In this document: piece after piece, positions 46,003 through 56,140 of the stretch
How positions within the stretch are numbered: position 1 is the first letter of the stretch
Layout: the number at the start of each line of letters is the position of its first letter
Origin: Bacillus sp. P14.5
Lineage (GTDB): Bacteria; Bacillota; Bacilli; Bacillales; Bacillaceae_B
Length of the DNA: 61,547 nucleotides
Assembly: GCF_003316765.1 (NCBI RefSeq)
Contig: NZ_NIJF01000052.1
Location: forward strand, 1-61,547
Reading direction: 5' to 3'
Notes under the pieces: model-generated
The model's database searches: none
What the model saw: only the letters and a program-made list of their open reading frames with translations
Told to the model about the DNA's origin: nothing
Made by a program: the position numbers and the translations under genes

Positions 46003-46174
46003 ATATTGCCTCCTTTAATAAGCGGTATGTCCAGATGGATTTCCTTCCATACATGATTAACATTCTACATGCTGGGACGGTAAGTGTGTAGTCTGATGTG
46101 CAGTAAGGATACAAGAGAGAAACTTGTACTAATAATATGTTACATAAGAAAGAAATAGAATGAGGAGGATTTAC

Positions 46175-46528
46175 ATGATCAGAGGAATCGGCCTGGATAT
46201 TGTGGAAATCAAAAGAATTGCACAGCTTGTAGAAAGGCAGCCTAAATTCATAAGAAGGATTTTAACGGTTGCGGAGATCGATCATTACAGCTCTTTAACA
46301 GGGGAACGCAGGCATGAATTTCTTGCCGGAAGGTTTGCTGCAAAAGAAGCCTTCGCCAAAGCGCGAGGTACAGGTATCGGAGGGGACCTTTCGTTTATGG
46401 ATATTGAAGTGAGGAAAGATTCTTTGGGCAAGCCATATATTGCGCTTCCTGTTGAAAAAGGTGTGCACCTTTCTATCACGCACAGCCGGGACTTCGCTGC
46501 TGCACAGGTTATTATCGAAGAGGTCTAG
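46175..46528 (+). CDS. acpS: Holo-[acyl-carrier-protein] synthase
   Basis: A 117-aa phosphopantetheinyl transferase that attaches 4'-phosphopantetheine to acyl carrier protein. Signatures: GIGLDIVEI (Asp8, metal), [11 protein letters not shown] (Glu, Lys) and ISITHS-like [13 protein letters not shown] at 46175 has AGGAGG at spacing 6; the upstream frame (MRRIY) lies on the RBS itself. Conserved place before ydcC and alr. Confidence 0.95.
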   Translation: MIRGIGLDIVEIKRIAQLVERQPKFIRRILTVAEIDHYSSLTGERRHEFLAGRFAAKEAFAKARGTGIGGDLSFMDIEVRKDSLGKPYIALPVEKGVHLSITHSRDFAAAQVIIEEV

Positions 46529-47018
46529 GATTGTATTTTTGTCCACCGCGCTTTTAGAGTGTAAATTAATTCTTTTATAGTTAGGGAGTTTCTGGAAAAA
46601 AATTTTCAAAGTGAAGGTCCCTTGTTTGGTTTTGGGGATTCCTGTTGAGACCATTCAGCGTAAACCGGGGCAGATATCAGTGAAGCTCCCCGCCCTCCTG
46701 AAAAACATCTGGTTGAAGGGGTGCAACACCTCTTGTTCTTCAATTCCCTCACCAAATAACCCTTTGGAATGAGCAGATAACCCCCAATCCCGCATCCAAT
46801 AAATTTTCCGGGCTTGTCATCTTTCCTAGCATAAACCCCAAGGTTGTCTCATATATTCATAGTGCAATAGGAGAGACAAGACCAGCCGGTGAAGGATTGC
46901 TGTTCCCGAAGGAATTTGGACGGCGGATGGTGAGCGGCTTAAATGGGAATGGTTCATTCTTGCTGTCTGGTTTTCCCCTCTCTCAAATACGTTAACTGAG
47001 ATAAAAGGGGTTGAAAGG
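46529..47018. other. Spacer between acpS and ydcC
   Basis: 490 bp without a supported gene. The end reads openly into ydcC (PEGIWTADGERLKWEW...) but without RBS or family. No clear hairpin with T run after acpS. Confidence 0.4.
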
Positions 47019-48035
47019 ATGAAAAAGAAGTTAGTGGTTTTGGTTGCGGCGATTTTGTCGATATTGATGCTTGCAGCCTGCGGCGCTAAGTCACAGGAAG
47101 ATGTTCTTAAGGATTTGACTGCCAAAGCGGAAGATATGAAGGGATATAAAGCGAAAGCCAAGATGACTCTTCAGGTCGGTGATGAGCCGCAGACGTATGA
47201 TGTGGATATATGGCATAATGATCCTAATTATTACCGCGTGAATTTATCTAATCCTGCAAAAGAACAAAGCCAGATGATTTTGCGCAATGATGAAGGAGTC
47301 TTCGTGTTGACGCCCGCGTTGAACAAAAGCTTCAAGTTTGAAAGCGACTGGCCGAATAACAGCAGCCAGGCTTATCTTTTTGAGTCATTGGTGAAAGATA
47401 TTGAAAATGACAAAGAAGCAAAGTTCAGTGAAACAAAGGATCACTATGTATTCGAAACGGCAACACGATATCAAAACAGCCAAATGCTTCCTGTCCAGGA
47501 AATCAGCTTTAACAAGAAGGATTTGACGCCTGCTTCTGTGAAAGTGATGGATGCAGACCGCAATGCGCTTGTGACGGTTGAATTTTCGAAAATGGATACA
47601 AAAGCGGCATTTGATAAAAATGATTTTGATATGAAGAAGAATATGACTGGCGCCCAGCTGGAGATGCCTGTGACCGCAAGCGTCGGAGACAGTGAATTCA
47701 CTGTGAATTATCCGCTTGCAGCTGCTGAAAAAGGGGCAGAGCTTGTGGAGGAAAAAGAAGTGAAGACTGATGATGGTAAACGTGTGGTTCTTACTTATGA
47801 CGGTGAAAAGTCATTCACCTTGGTACAGGAGAAATCAACAGTCGTTCCGGCTGTGACGGTTTCCACGACAGTAAACGGCGAAATCCAGGATCTTGGATTT
47901 ACGGTTGCTGCCATGACCGACCGCTCCATTACTTGGACGTATGATGGTGTTGATTATATGCTTGCTTCCAATGATTTGACTCCGGAAGAAATGACAGAAA
48001 TCGCCCGTTCCGTTCAAGGGTCGATGGTGAAATAA
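47019..48035 (+). CDS. ydcC: LolA-like lipoprotein YdcC
   Basis: A 338-aa lipoprotein (lipobox LMLAAC, Cys21) with an N-terminal LolA-type half-barrel (residues ~30-215: YKAKAKMTLQVGDEPQTYDV, YYRVNL, GVFVLTPALNKSFKFESDWP) and a smaller C-terminal domain. YdcC of B. subtilis occupies the same locus. Role unclear; probably handles lipids or sits in the envelope during sporulation. RBS AAAAGGGGTTGAAAGG. Confidence 0.9.
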   Translation: MKKKLVVLVAAILSILMLAACGAKSQEDVLKDLTAKAEDMKGYKAKAKMTLQVGDEPQTYDVDIWHNDPNYYRVNLSNPAKEQSQMILRNDEGVFVLTPALNKSFKFESDWPNNSSQAYLFESLVKDIENDKEAKFSETKDHYVFETATRYQNSQMLPVQEISFNKKDLTPASVKVMDADRNALVTVEFSKMDTKAAFDKNDFDMKKNMTGAQLEMPVTASVGDSEFTVNYPLAAAEKGAELVEEKEVKTDDGKRVVLTYDGEKSFTLVQEKSTVVPAVTVSTTVNGEIQDLGFTVAAMTDRSITWTYDGVDYMLASNDLTPEEMTEIARSVQGSMVK

Positions 48036-48042
48036 AGTTACG

Positions 48043-48076
48043 AGGAGCTGCTCTAATAGGGCGGCTCCTATTTTTG
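48043..48076 (+). terminator. Terminator of ydcC
   Basis: AGGAGCTGC/GCGGCTCCT stem and TTTTTG tail. Confidence 0.8.
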
Positions 48077-48078
48077 TA

Positions 48079-48240
48079 GAGCTCATCAAACTTCGCTGGT
48101 ATTTAATGCGAAGAATATTGGTGCAATTCTATCCTGGTAAGAAAGAAAATGGCTGATCCCGCCATTCAGAGAAAAAACCCTTAGAATCCGTGAACCGGCT
48201 CTTGGTAAGCAATAATCTTCATGAACACAGCCTCTTATAA
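48079..48240. repeat. MITE-like element, copy 4 (diverged)
   Basis: AGCTCATCAAACTTCGCTGG..TATTTAATG at the left, TATCCTGGTAAGAAAGAAA inside, GGCTCTTGG, and AATAATCTTC..ACACAGCCTCTT at the right. It aligns end to end with the complement of the 56.4-kb copy. Confidence 0.6.
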
Positions 48241-48374
48241 TGAGTATGAGCGGCCGTCGGAATCGCAGCTTTTTTTGGAAATCCAGAAGTTTGAAGTGAA
48301 GCAATCACTTTTGGGAGTTTTCCCCTTGTGACGGCTGGAGTTAGATAAATCATTCCGGTATTTGATATAATTTC

Positions 48375-48522
48375 AAAAAGGCTCTTTTCATAAATATCAA
48401 TTTCGCAAAAAAATATTTCACCTGAAGTATCCTGGTGAGTAAGAAATTCAGAGAGAAATTTATGGGAAATATCGGGCTCTAATGTTATTTCCTAGAGCTG
48501 TGATATATGAGAAAGCAGCCTT
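48375..48522. repeat. MITE-like element, copy 5
   Basis: AAAAGGCTCTTTTCATAAAT at the left, TATCCTGGTGAGTAAGAAA inside, CGGGCTCT, then GATATATGAGAAAGCAGCCT at the right. Second copy within 300 bp. Confidence 0.65.
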
Positions 48523-48696
48523 CTCAAAATCCCATTTTTCCGGCAAGCGCCAGTTTCTTAAACGTTTGAGGCACTGGCGGTTTTCGGTGGCTAATAGGTA
48601 ATATGGGCTTTGACAGCCGGATTGGTCTGCGTGGATAATCAAGTTTATAATACGCTGTCCTATAAAGTTAAGCAGTTTTTGTTACAGGAAGAGGAA

Positions 48697-49890
48697 GTGA
48701 ATTCAGTGATAGCTCAAACCCGTTTCTTCAGAGATACCTGGGTGGAAATCGATTTAGATAATTTATATAAAAATGTTCAAAATATCAAGCAGCATTTACC
48801 GGAGGATGTCACGATGTTCGCCGTGGTCAAAGCCAATGCATACGGTCATGGAGATATCCAAACAGCCCGTACAGCCCTAAAGGCAGGGGCGGGAGGGCTT
48901 GCTGTGGCGTTTTTGGATGAGGCCATCTCGCTGAGGGAGCATGGTATAGATGCTCCTATTTTAGTGCTGGGGGCCACAAGGGCGGAGGATGCATTCCTGG
49001 CGTTAAATCATCAGATTTCGCTGACCGTTTTTGATTATGGATGGCTCCAATCAGCAAAAGAATGTCTGCTGGACGAAGAGGGAGTGCTGAACCTGCATAT
49101 AAAGTGTGATACCGGGATGGGACGCATAGGGGTGCGCACTTCAGAAGAGCTGCAGGAGATTGAAGCGTTCATCCGGAAAGGAAACAAATTCAGGCTTGAA
49201 GGAATATTCACCCATTTCGCCACAGCTGACGAGCTGGACAGGCATTATTTTGACAGGCAATTGACGGTCTTTAAAAAAATGATCTCGGTTCTGTCAGAAC
49301 GTCCCAGATATATCCACAGCTCAAACAGCGCGGCAACGCTATCTCATCCGGAATCTCATTTTAATGCTGTAAGAGCCGGAATAGCCATGTATGGACTTTC
49401 GCCGTCACAGGAAATGAAAAGCCTTTTGCCGTTTCCATTGGAACAAGTCTTCTCCCTTCACACAAGGGTGGTACAAGTAAAAGAATTGCAAGCTGGTGAA
49501 AAGGTCAGCTACGGCGCCACATACGAAACAGAAAGAAATGAATGGATAGGGACATTGCCCATTGGCTATGCTGACGGCTGGTTAAGGAAACTTCAGGGGC
49601 AGGAGGTTTTGGTTGAGGGAGAACGTGCTCCGATTGTAGGCCGGATCTGCATGGATCAATGCATGATCAGCCTCCCTGGCGAAATTAAGCCAGGAACAAA
49701 AGTGACCCTGATTGGGAGACAGGGAGAGGATTTTATATCAATGGATGAGATTGCGGGGAACCTTGATACCATCAATTATGAAGTGCCTTGCATCATTTCC
49801 AACCGGGTGCCAAGAATTTATATCAAGGCCGGAGCCCCTGTGGAAGTATCCAATCAGCTGCTTTCCACCAGCGGGTTTTATAAAAAGTAA
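48697..49890 (+). CDS. alr: Alanine racemase
   Basis: A 397-aa PLP enzyme that converts L- to D-alanine, feeding Ddl. PLP lysine in [11 protein letters not shown] (~Lys45), [21 protein letters not shown] and the catalytic Tyr in SYGATYETE are all present; it ends with [13 protein letters not shown] start at GTG 48697 after AGGAAGAGG; GTG 48706 is an alternative closer in length to B. subtilis. The upstream 29 codons overlap spacer sequence and lack an RBS. Confidence 0.95.
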   Translation: MNSVIAQTRFFRDTWVEIDLDNLYKNVQNIKQHLPEDVTMFAVVKANAYGHGDIQTARTALKAGAGGLAVAFLDEAISLREHGIDAPILVLGATRAEDAFLALNHQISLTVFDYGWLQSAKECLLDEEGVLNLHIKCDTGMGRIGVRTSEELQEIEAFIRKGNKFRLEGIFTHFATADELDRHYFDRQLTVFKKMISVLSERPRYIHSSNSAATLSHPESHFNAVRAGIAMYGLSPSQEMKSLLPFPLEQVFSLHTRVVQVKELQAGEKVSYGATYETERNEWIGTLPIGYADGWLRKLQGQEVLVEGERAPIVGRICMDQCMISLPGEIKPGTKVTLIGRQGEDFISMDEIAGNLDTINYEVPCIISNRVPRIYIKAGAPVEVSNQLLSTSGFYKK

Positions 49891-50149
49891 AGACGTGCTT
49901 CTTGTACTGAAATTGTTCTGAGCCCAAATTTTCTGATTGAAGCGATAATGTTGGAAGCGGTGGCGGACAAAAATCATTGTCCATTCTTCAGAATTCGGAG
50001 AATCAGGTAAAAGATGCATAATTCTCCAAGGGATAGGCCGATAATAGAGAAGGATTTTATTTTAAGTCTTTTATCTTCAGGCATTTGATGGTATGATAGT
50101 CATGGTAGTAAAATGAAACGGTTCATAGTGATTGGTGGAGGTGTAGTTT

Positions 50150-50431
50150 GTGTCTGAATCCAGCACAACAACAGAAATCTTAATTCGCTTACCGCAACAG
50201 CTCGTTACAGAATTAGACGGCTTTGCAGAACAAGAAAATGTAAATCGCAATGAGTATATCTATCGTGCGACTAAAATGTATCTTCGTGAACGTAAGAAGC
50301 GCCAAATCCGTGAAACAATGAGACGTGGATATATGGAAATGGCAAAGATCAACCTTGCCATCGCTTCTGAAGCCATCCAGGCGGAATATGAGGCAGACCA
50401 TACAGTCGAACGTTTAGTGAGTGGAGGCTAA
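50150..50431 (+). CDS. ndoAI: Antitoxin EndoAI (MazE-like)
   Basis: A 93-aa ribbon-helix-helix antitoxin: [32 protein letters not shown] at the N-terminus binds DNA, and the charged C-terminal tail blocks the toxin. GTG start after TGGAGGTG. Stops 4 bp before the ndoA TTG; the pair forms one toxin-antitoxin operon just upstream of the sigB genes, as in B. subtilis. Confidence 0.94.
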   Translation: MSESSTTTEILIRLPQQLVTELDGFAEQENVNRNEYIYRATKMYLRERKKRQIRETMRRGYMEMAKINLAIASEAIQAEYEADHTVERLVSGG

Positions 50432-50435
50432 TCCT

Positions 50436-50786
50436 TTGATTGTCAAGCGTGGTGACGTCTTTTTTGCGGACCTTTCCCCAGTAGTCGGATCCGAGCAAGG
50501 AGGCGTTCGGCCTGTTCTTGTCATACAGAACGATATCGGCAATCGGTTCAGTCCCACTGTGATTGTGGCTGCCATCACAGCCCAGATCCAAAAAGCTAAA
50601 CTGCCTACTCATGTTGAGATTGACGCAAAGCGATATGGCTTTGAAAGAGATTCCGTTATCTTGCTCGAACAGATTCGAACGATCGACAAACAGCGTTTAA
50701 CGGATAAGATTACACATCTAGATGATGAAATGATGGAAAAAGTGGATGATGCCCTTCAGATCAGTGTGGGCCTCATACAGTTTTGA
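50436..50786 (+). CDS. ndoA: mRNA interferase EndoA (MazF family)
   Basis: A 116-aa PemK/MazF endoribonuclease that in B. subtilis cleaves RNA at [34 protein letters not shown] and [12 protein letters not shown] are the core motifs. TTG start at 50436 has GTGGAGG at 50421-50427; the GTG of that RBS opens the longer frame and is rejected. In B. subtilis its transcription can run into rsbR; here a hairpin follows it. Confidence 0.95.
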   Translation: MIVKRGDVFFADLSPVVGSEQGGVRPVLVIQNDIGNRFSPTVIVAAITAQIQKAKLPTHVEIDAKRYGFERDSVILLEQIRTIDKQRLTDKITHLDDEMMEKVDDALQISVGLIQF

Positions 50787-50787
50787 C

Positions 50788-50823
50788 AAAAGAACGCTCT
50801 TCAGGGAAGGGTGTTCTTTTTTA
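50788..50823 (+). terminator. Terminator of ndoA
   Basis: AAAGAAC-CTT/AAG-GTTCTTTT stem, T-rich tail. It separates the toxin operon from the rsb genes. Confidence 0.75.
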
Positions 50824-51018
50824 TATTGGCTGAAATTTGTAGTGGCGAGCTGGCGGTGCTGTCTGCCATAAGGACTGCACTTACGCCTGCGAAGAAAAAG
50901 GTGAATATACCGGCTGTAAGAAAACCTTGTTACCGGTAGTACACTTGCATATCATAATTCTTTTAAGTTATGTTTGCGGCTGGATTGTGTGCATTGTCTG
51001 TTATAAAGTGGACAATAT

Positions 51019-51047
51019 ATGACAAATACTGAAAAAATATTTATAAT
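51019..51047 (+). promoter_or_regulatory. Candidate sigma-A promoter of the rsbR operon
   Basis: ATGACA at 51019-51024, 17-bp spacer, TATAAT at 51042-51047, ~190 bp before rsbR. The spacer 50824-51239 shows no gene. Confidence 0.5.
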
Positions 51048-51239
51048 AGAAGAGATTAGGGGTAAAACACTCAGTTAGGTAATTAGATATTCTGTTTCTT
51101 GATATAAATTTTCGAGCAGGACAGGGTGATTCCGGTTCCGGTTATGTCTTCATATATTTTTACTATCTTTAAATCGAGGTTACAACTGGCGCCTCTGACA
51201 AGGAACGGAAAATTTTTATGATAATATAGGGAGGACTAG

Positions 51240-52070
51240 ATGTTTAACGATTTAATTGGAACAATCAAAGAGAATAAATCGGAGTTTGTCACCAAATGGA
51301 TAGAGATTATGAAGGATGAATCAGATGATTTTGTGACCGGTGTCGTGTCGGACCAGGTTTTCATTAAGACAAGCCATGAATTCGTTGATTTGGTCGTCTC
51401 AAATCTTGAGGATTCCGAAGAGTACTCTGTAAGGCTTGCGGATTTTTCCGAAAAGATTGTCGGGCTGGGCTGGCCTTTGACTTTTGTCACTTCCGGCTTA
51501 AGGATGTTTGGTCGAATCGTTTATGACTTCCTGAACGAAAATGGGACAATCAATAAGGAAAATCATATGGAAGCGGTTGAGTACTTTGACAAGTGGCTTT
51601 CACCAATGTATAACGAAATTGTCAATGCATATGCAAAGACATGGGAAAGAACGGTTTCCCTGCAAAAGATTGCTCTTCAAGAACTTTCAGCACCGCTGAT
51701 TCCTGTCTTTGAAAAGATTTCCGTCATGCCCCTCGTGGGAACTATTGATACGGAGCGGGCAAGGCTGATCATGGAGAACCTGCTGACGGGGGTTGTGAAA
51801 CACCGGGCAGAAGTCGTTCTGATAGATATTACCGGGGTACCGGTGGTGGATACGATGGTGGCACACCATATCATTCAAGCTTCTGAAGCTGTAAGGCTTG
51901 TGGGTGCTCAGTGCATGCTTGTTGGGATCAGGCCGGAAATTGCCCAGACAATTGTGAACCTGGGCATTGATCTGAATCAATTCAGCACTAACAGTACATT
52001 AAGAAAGGGCATTGAAAAAGCCTTGGAAATGACGAATAGAAAAATTGTTTCAACGGAGGGAACAAAGTGA
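51240..52070 (+). CDS. rsbR: Stressosome sensor RsbR
   Basis: A 276-aa stressosome protein: N-terminal globin-like sensor domain (~1-135), linker helix, C-terminal STAS domain (~150-265). The two phospho-threonines fall at the same numbers as in B. subtilis RsbRA: Thr171 (GTIDTERAR) and Thr205 (VVDTMVA). With RsbS it holds RsbT until environmental stress. GGGAGG RBS; stop overlaps rsbS (GTGA). Confidence 0.95.
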   Translation: MFNDLIGTIKENKSEFVTKWIEIMKDESDDFVTGVVSDQVFIKTSHEFVDLVVSNLEDSEEYSVRLADFSEKIVGLGWPLTFVTSGLRMFGRIVYDFLNENGTINKENHMEAVEYFDKWLSPMYNEIVNAYAKTWERTVSLQKIALQELSAPLIPVFEKISVMPLVGTIDTERARLIMENLLTGVVKHRAEVVLIDITGVPVVDTMVAHHIIQASEAVRLVGAQCMLVGIRPEIAQTIVNLGIDLNQFSTNSTLRKGIEKALEMTNRKIVSTEGTK

Positions 52071-52423
52071 GAATACCAATTTTAAAACTGCACGATTGTC
52101 TGTTAATATCTATCCAATGGGAACTTGACGACCAAACAGCACTTCAGTTTCAGGAAGATCTGCTGCATAAAATTCACGAAACAAGCGCCCGCGGCGTTGT
52201 GATCGATATCACTTCCATCGATTTCATCGACTCCTTCATTGCCAAGGTTCTGGGTGACGTGATCAATATGTCAAGGCTGATGGGAGCGAAAGTTGTCATC
52301 ACTGGAATTCAGCCGGCTGTTGCAATCACACTGATTGAACTTGGCATTCATCTGGATGATGTCCTGACAGCGTTGGATTTAGAAAAAGGTTTGGAGAAAT
52401 TACAACAGGAATTGGGGGACTAG
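52067..52423 (+). CDS. rsbS: Stressosome scaffold RsbS
   Basis: A 118-aa single STAS domain. The phospho-serine is Ser56 in [10 protein letters not shown], equivalent to B. subtilis Ser59. Forms the stressosome core with RsbR and sequesters RsbT. GTG start after GGAGGG, overlapping the rsbR stop by four bases; rsbT starts 3 bp on. Confidence 0.95.
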   Translation: MRIPILKLHDCLLISIQWELDDQTALQFQEDLLHKIHETSARGVVIDITSIDFIDSFIAKVLGDVINMSRLMGAKVVITGIQPAVAITLIELGIHLDDVLTALDLEKGLEKLQQELGD

Positions 52424-52426
52424 TGA

Positions 52427-52828
52427 ATGGAAATCCAATCCTGCGTTAAAATTACAAATGAGTGGGATATCGTTGCGGCCCGACAGCTTGGCAGGAATGT
52501 AGCGAAGGATTTGGGATTTGGCACTGTCGACCAAGCCCGGATAACCACAGCAATCTCTGAATTGGCTAGAAATATATATCTCTATGCCGGACAGGGGCAA
52601 ATATGTATAGAGAAGTTAAGTGAAAACGGAAAAAGCGGTGTTCGTATAATTGCTTTGGATGAAGGTCCAGGAATAAAGGATATCAGAAAAGTAATGGAAG
52701 ACGGCTTTTCAACTTCAGGAGGCCTTGGAGCCGGACTGCCGGGTGTGAAACGATTGATGGATGAATTCAATGTTGAGTCCACCCCGGGAGAAGGAACCGA
52801 TATAAGAGCTACAAAGTGGCTCCGCTAG
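52427..52828 (+). CDS. rsbT: Switch kinase RsbT
   Basis: A 133-aa GHKL-type serine/threonine kinase: N-box ISELARNIYLYA, G1 box LDEGPGIKD and G2 GGLGAGLPGVKRLMD. It phosphorylates RsbR and RsbS under stress, is released, and activates the phosphatase RsbU. ATG 52427 after GGGGGAC. Confidence 0.95.
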   Translation: MEIQSCVKITNEWDIVAARQLGRNVAKDLGFGTVDQARITTAISELARNIYLYAGQGQICIEKLSENGKSGVRIIALDEGPGIKDIRKVMEDGFSTSGGLGAGLPGVKRLMDEFNVESTPGEGTDIRATKWLR

Positions 52829-52838
52829 GGGGAGTGAC

Positions 52839-53849
52839 ATGGATTTTAGAGAATTGATGGATGTGAAATATAAAGAAATCATCGAAAACTATTTGAAGGC
52901 ACAGGACGAACAGGCGTTGTACCTTGGGCAGAAGTTCAGCCGCAAGTCGATTGAACACAACATCTCCCCGGAAGAAATCATCAGCCTCCATAAGAGCATC
53001 ATGCTCGATATGGAACCCGGCCTATCAGAAAGTGTGCTGGACTCTTTTGATATTTTACTAGAGGTAATGATAGGTTATGGATTTGCCTATAGAGAACATC
53101 AAAGCCTGCGCTCTAAGCAGCAGGAACTGAATAATGAAATTGAAATTGCTTCCAACATGCAGCAGACGCTCCTCGGCACAACCGTCCCTGAAATTGATTC
53201 ACTTGATGTCGGGGCGCTGAGTGTGCCTGCCAAGAGAATGAATGGAGATTACTATCACTTTGTCCAGGATGACAACGACTATATAAGCGTTGCGATTGCC
53301 GATGTCATCGGAAAAGGGATACCTGCGGCGCTGTGTATGTCCATGATCAAGTATGCCATGGACAGCCTTCCAGAACACAGGCATTATCCAAGTTCTGTCT
53401 TGGAAAGCCTGAATCGAGTAGTGGAAATGAATGTAGACCCAAGCATGTTCATCACTATGTTCTATGGTATGTATGATCCTTACAAGCATGTATTCAACTA
53501 TTCTTCTGCCGGACATGAACCCGGCTTTATTTATAACTCCCAGACCAACGAATTTGAAGACCTTGATGCAAAGGGGCTCCTGCTTGGAGTAGACAAGAGA
53601 GCCAAGTACCACCAGTATGAGAGGCAGGTCAATGTCGGCGACCTCATCATCCTGCTATCGGATGGTGTGACGGAATGCCGTACAGAAGAAGGGTTCATTG
53701 AAAGGGAAGATCTGGTTGCTTATATTGAAAAATACATCCATCTCCCTGCCCAGGATATTGTCACGAGTGTCTATAAAGAGCTGGAAAGACTGCAGCACTT
53801 CCAGCTGCGGGATGACTTCACACTCATCATTCTAAAAAGAATTTGTTGA
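52839..53849 (+). CDS. rsbU: Serine phosphatase RsbU
   Basis: A 336-aa protein: N-terminal helical RsbT-binding domain (~1-85) and PP2C-type SpoIIE domain (~120-335) with metal-site motifs NGDYYHF, IADVIGKGIPAAL and LILLSDGVTECR. Dephosphorylates RsbV-P and so turns on sigma-B after environmental stress. RBS GGGGGAG. Confidence 0.95.
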   Translation: MDFRELMDVKYKEIIENYLKAQDEQALYLGQKFSRKSIEHNISPEEIISLHKSIMLDMEPGLSESVLDSFDILLEVMIGYGFAYREHQSLRSKQQELNNEIEIASNMQQTLLGTTVPEIDSLDVGALSVPAKRMNGDYYHFVQDDNDYISVAIADVIGKGIPAALCMSMIKYAMDSLPEHRHYPSSVLESLNRVVEMNVDPSMFITMFYGMYDPYKHVFNYSSAGHEPGFIYNSQTNEFEDLDAKGLLLGVDKRAKYHQYERQVNVGDLIILLSDGVTECRTEEGFIEREDLVAYIEKYIHLPAQDIVTSVYKELERLQHFQLRDDFTLIILKRIC

Positions 53850-53854
53850 TAAAT

Positions 53855-53879
53855 GTTTAATATTCGCTCGATAGGGTAA
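53855..53879 (+). promoter_or_regulatory. Internal sigma-B promoter before rsbV
   Basis: GTTTAA at 53855-53860, 13-bp spacer, GGGTAA at 53874-53879. Same position as the autoregulated sigma-B promoter of the rsbV-rsbW-sigB-rsbX unit in B. subtilis. Confidence 0.88.
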
Positions 53880-53919
53880 ACGAATATAGCAATGGATTTG
53901 TTCAGAAGAGGTGAAATTG

Positions 53920-54252
53920 ATGAATTTGACGATAGATTTAAATGAAAATGATAAAGTGATCGACGTAAAAATAAATGGGGAAATAGACGCGTACACGGCC
54001 CCTAAACTTAAAGATGCACTGAGCTCTTCTGCCGAAGAGGAGAATGTGGTCATGAACGTGGATCTTTCCGAGGTTTCCTATATGGACAGTACAGGCTTAG
54101 GGGTTTTTGTGGGCTTATTCAAAACCATTAATGCAAACGGTGGTCAACTTTACCTTACTGGTTTATCAGAACGCTTAAGACGCCTGTTTGATATTACAGG
54201 ACTTGGAGATATTATGAATATTAATTCCGAGGTAAAAGGTGGCGTAGAATAA
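53920..54252 (+). CDS. rsbV: Anti-anti-sigma factor RsbV
   Basis: A 110-aa STAS protein; phospho-serine in SYMDSTGLGVF (Ser57; Ser56 in B. subtilis). Unphosphorylated RsbV binds RsbW and frees sigma-B. I start at ATG 53920, spaced 6 from GAGGTG; the GTG of that RBS is rejected. Its stop overlaps the rsbW start (TAATG). Confidence 0.95.
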   Translation: MNLTIDLNENDKVIDVKINGEIDAYTAPKLKDALSSSAEEENVVMNVDLSEVSYMDSTGLGVFVGLFKTINANGGQLYLTGLSERLRRLFDITGLGDIMNINSEVKGGVE

Positions 54253-54719
54253 TGCAAGATTTTGACTACATCGAGATGAAGATTCCTGCTAAACCAGAAT
54301 ACGTTGGTGTAATTCGACTGACTCTTTCCGGGATTGCCAGCAGAATGGGTTTTACCTATGATGCAATTGAAGACTTGAAAATTGCTACCAGCGAAGCGAT
54401 CACCAATGCGGTCCAGCATGCCTACAGGGATGAAACCGGGGAAGTCATCGTCGGATTTGCTTTATATAATGAACGTTTGGAAGTTATGGTAGCAGATAAT
54501 GGTGAAAGCTTTGATTTTAAAAAGACCCGTGAAGAAGTCGGTCCATACGATGCGGAAAACTCTGTGGAGTTTCTAAGAGAAGGCGGGCTTGGGCTGTACC
54601 TTATTGAAAGTCTGATGGATGAGGTGAAAGTCCACCATCAAGAAGGGGTAACAGTCTTTATGACTAAGTTCCTAGAAGGAGAGCAGGTGGAGACGGATGC
54701 CGAAACTATCTCAACCTAA
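54252..54719 (+). CDS. rsbW: Anti-sigma-B factor and kinase RsbW
   Basis: A 155-aa GHKL kinase: ATSEAITNAVQHAY (N-box), VADNGESFD (G1), GGLGLYLIESLMD (G2). It binds sigma-B to block it, or phosphorylates RsbV. Overlaps sigB by 23 bases, which couples their synthesis. Confidence 0.96.
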   Translation: MQDFDYIEMKIPAKPEYVGVIRLTLSGIASRMGFTYDAIEDLKIATSEAITNAVQHAYRDETGEVIVGFALYNERLEVMVADNGESFDFKKTREEVGPYDAENSVEFLREGGLGLYLIESLMDEVKVHHQEGVTVFMTKFLEGEQVETDAETIST

Positions 54720-55494
54720 CCAGCAAACAAAAGAGAAAGTAAAACAGTGGATAAAAGCATATCAAGAAGAAAATGACGAGGAAGCCCAGAGTAATCTGGT
54801 GCTGCACTATGAAAACCTTGTTATTTCCATAGCCCGCAAATATTCGAAGGGGAAATCATTCCACGAGGATATTGTTCAAGTAGGTATGATTGGCTTGTTA
54901 GGTGCCATCCGCCGATATGATGATTCCTTTGGAAAGACTTTTGAAGCATTTGCGATTCCTACAATTGTGGGCGAAATTAAGCGTTTCCTCCGTGATAAGA
55001 CTTGGAGTGTGCATGTGCCAAGACGAATCAAGGAATTAGGCCCTAAAATCAAATCGACTGTCGAAGAGCTTACCAATACATTGGAAAGGTCCCCGAGAGT
55101 TGATGAGATTGCAGAGTATCTTGAAGTGACAGAAGAAGAAGTTTTGGAAGCAATGGAGATGGGCAAGAGTTATCAGGCTTTGTCTGTGGACCATTCTATC
55201 GAGGCAGACTCAGAAGGAAGTACTGTCACGCTGCTGGACATTGTCGGCAGTATAGATGAGGGCTATGAGAGAATTAACCAGAAACTTGTTCTGGAAAAAG
55301 TACTTCATGTTTTATCAGAGAGAGAAAGGCTTATTATTCAATATACTTATTTGGATAACCTCAGCCAAAAAGACGCCGGAGATAAATTGGGGATTTCACA
55401 GATGCATGTATCCAGACTCCAAAGGCGGGCAATCAAGAAGTTGAAGGAAGCTATCGATGCAGAAATGAGAAATTCGGAGAGTTATTCTGAATGA
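54697..55494 (+). CDS. sigB: General stress sigma factor SigB
   Basis: A 265-aa sigma-70 group 3 factor. Region 2 contains GKSFHEDIVQVGMIGLLGAI, region 3 CTWSVHVPRRIKELGPK-like sequence, region 4 LSQKDAGDKLGISQMHVSRL. Directs the general stress regulon from GTTTAA-N13-GGGTAT promoters. RBS GGTGGAG. The stop overlaps the rsbX start (ATGA). Confidence 0.97.
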   Translation: MPKLSQPNQQTKEKVKQWIKAYQEENDEEAQSNLVLHYENLVISIARKYSKGKSFHEDIVQVGMIGLLGAIRRYDDSFGKTFEAFAIPTIVGEIKRFLRDKTWSVHVPRRIKELGPKIKSTVEELTNTLERSPRVDEIAEYLEVTEEEVLEAMEMGKSYQALSVDHSIEADSEGSTVTLLDIVGSIDEGYERINQKLVLEKVLHVLSERERLIIQYTYLDNLSQKDAGDKLGISQMHVSRLQRRAIKKLKEAIDAEMRNSESYSE

Positions 55495-56087
55495 CCCATT
55501 TAGTTCAAGATCAAATTGAGGTCTATGCCAAGCAAGTGTCAAAAGGTCAAAACTCTTATTGCGGTGACAGCTTCTTTTTTACATCCACTGACGACTACTT
55601 TATCTGCATACTGGCAGATGGTTTGGGAAGCGGAAAGTTTGCATATGAATCCTCGAATGCTGTAGTGGAATTGGTGGAAAGACATCATCAAGAAGATGTC
55701 TCCACTTTAATGAACTATTGCAACGATGAATTAATGCATAAAAGAGGCGCAGCTGTGGCAATCATGAAAGTCTACTATGACAGTAATGAATTCGAATATA
55801 GCTGTGTAGGCAATATACGTTTCTATCTTTATTCTTCGGTAGGCAAGATGACGTATCCCCTGCCAGTGACTGGCTATCTTTCGGGCAGACCCCAAAAGTA
55901 CCGAACGCAAAGATTCACTTATGAACCCCAATCAAAATTCTTGCTGCATTCTGATGGATTGAATATCACCAATATTAAAACCTTGCTGCAGACAAGCAAT
56001 TCTTTAAGAAACATCAATGATGAAATCAGCATGCATTTGGCAGAGCCGATAGATGATACAACTTTTATAGTAGGGAGCTTACTCTAA
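55491..56087 (+). CDS. rsbX: Feedback phosphatase RsbX
   Basis: A 198-aa PP2C-type phosphatase (NSYCGDSFFF, LADGLGSGKFAYESS) that dephosphorylates RsbR and RsbS to reset the stressosome. Last gene of the operon; the terminator begins within its final codons. Length matches B. subtilis (199 aa). Confidence 0.94.
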   Translation: MTHLVQDQIEVYAKQVSKGQNSYCGDSFFFTSTDDYFICILADGLGSGKFAYESSNAVVELVERHHQEDVSTLMNYCNDELMHKRGAAVAIMKVYYDSNEFEYSCVGNIRFYLYSSVGKMTYPLPVTGYLSGRPQKYRTQRFTYEPQSKFLLHSDGLNITNIKTLLQTSNSLRNINDEISMHLAEPIDDTTFIVGSLL

Positions 56088-56106
56088 GGAGTAGGCTTTT
56101 TCTTTT
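56076..56106 (+). terminator. Terminator of the sigB operon
   Basis: AGCTTACTC/GAGTAGGCT stem and T-rich tail, overlapping the rsbX stop. Confidence 0.85.
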
Positions 56107-56140
56107 TGTATGGCTCTTGAAGGGACGCTTGCTCTTTAAC

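Noticed and set aside
46826..47161. Minus-strand frame over the ydcC start
   Set aside because: Antisense shadow of ydcC; no RBS or family.
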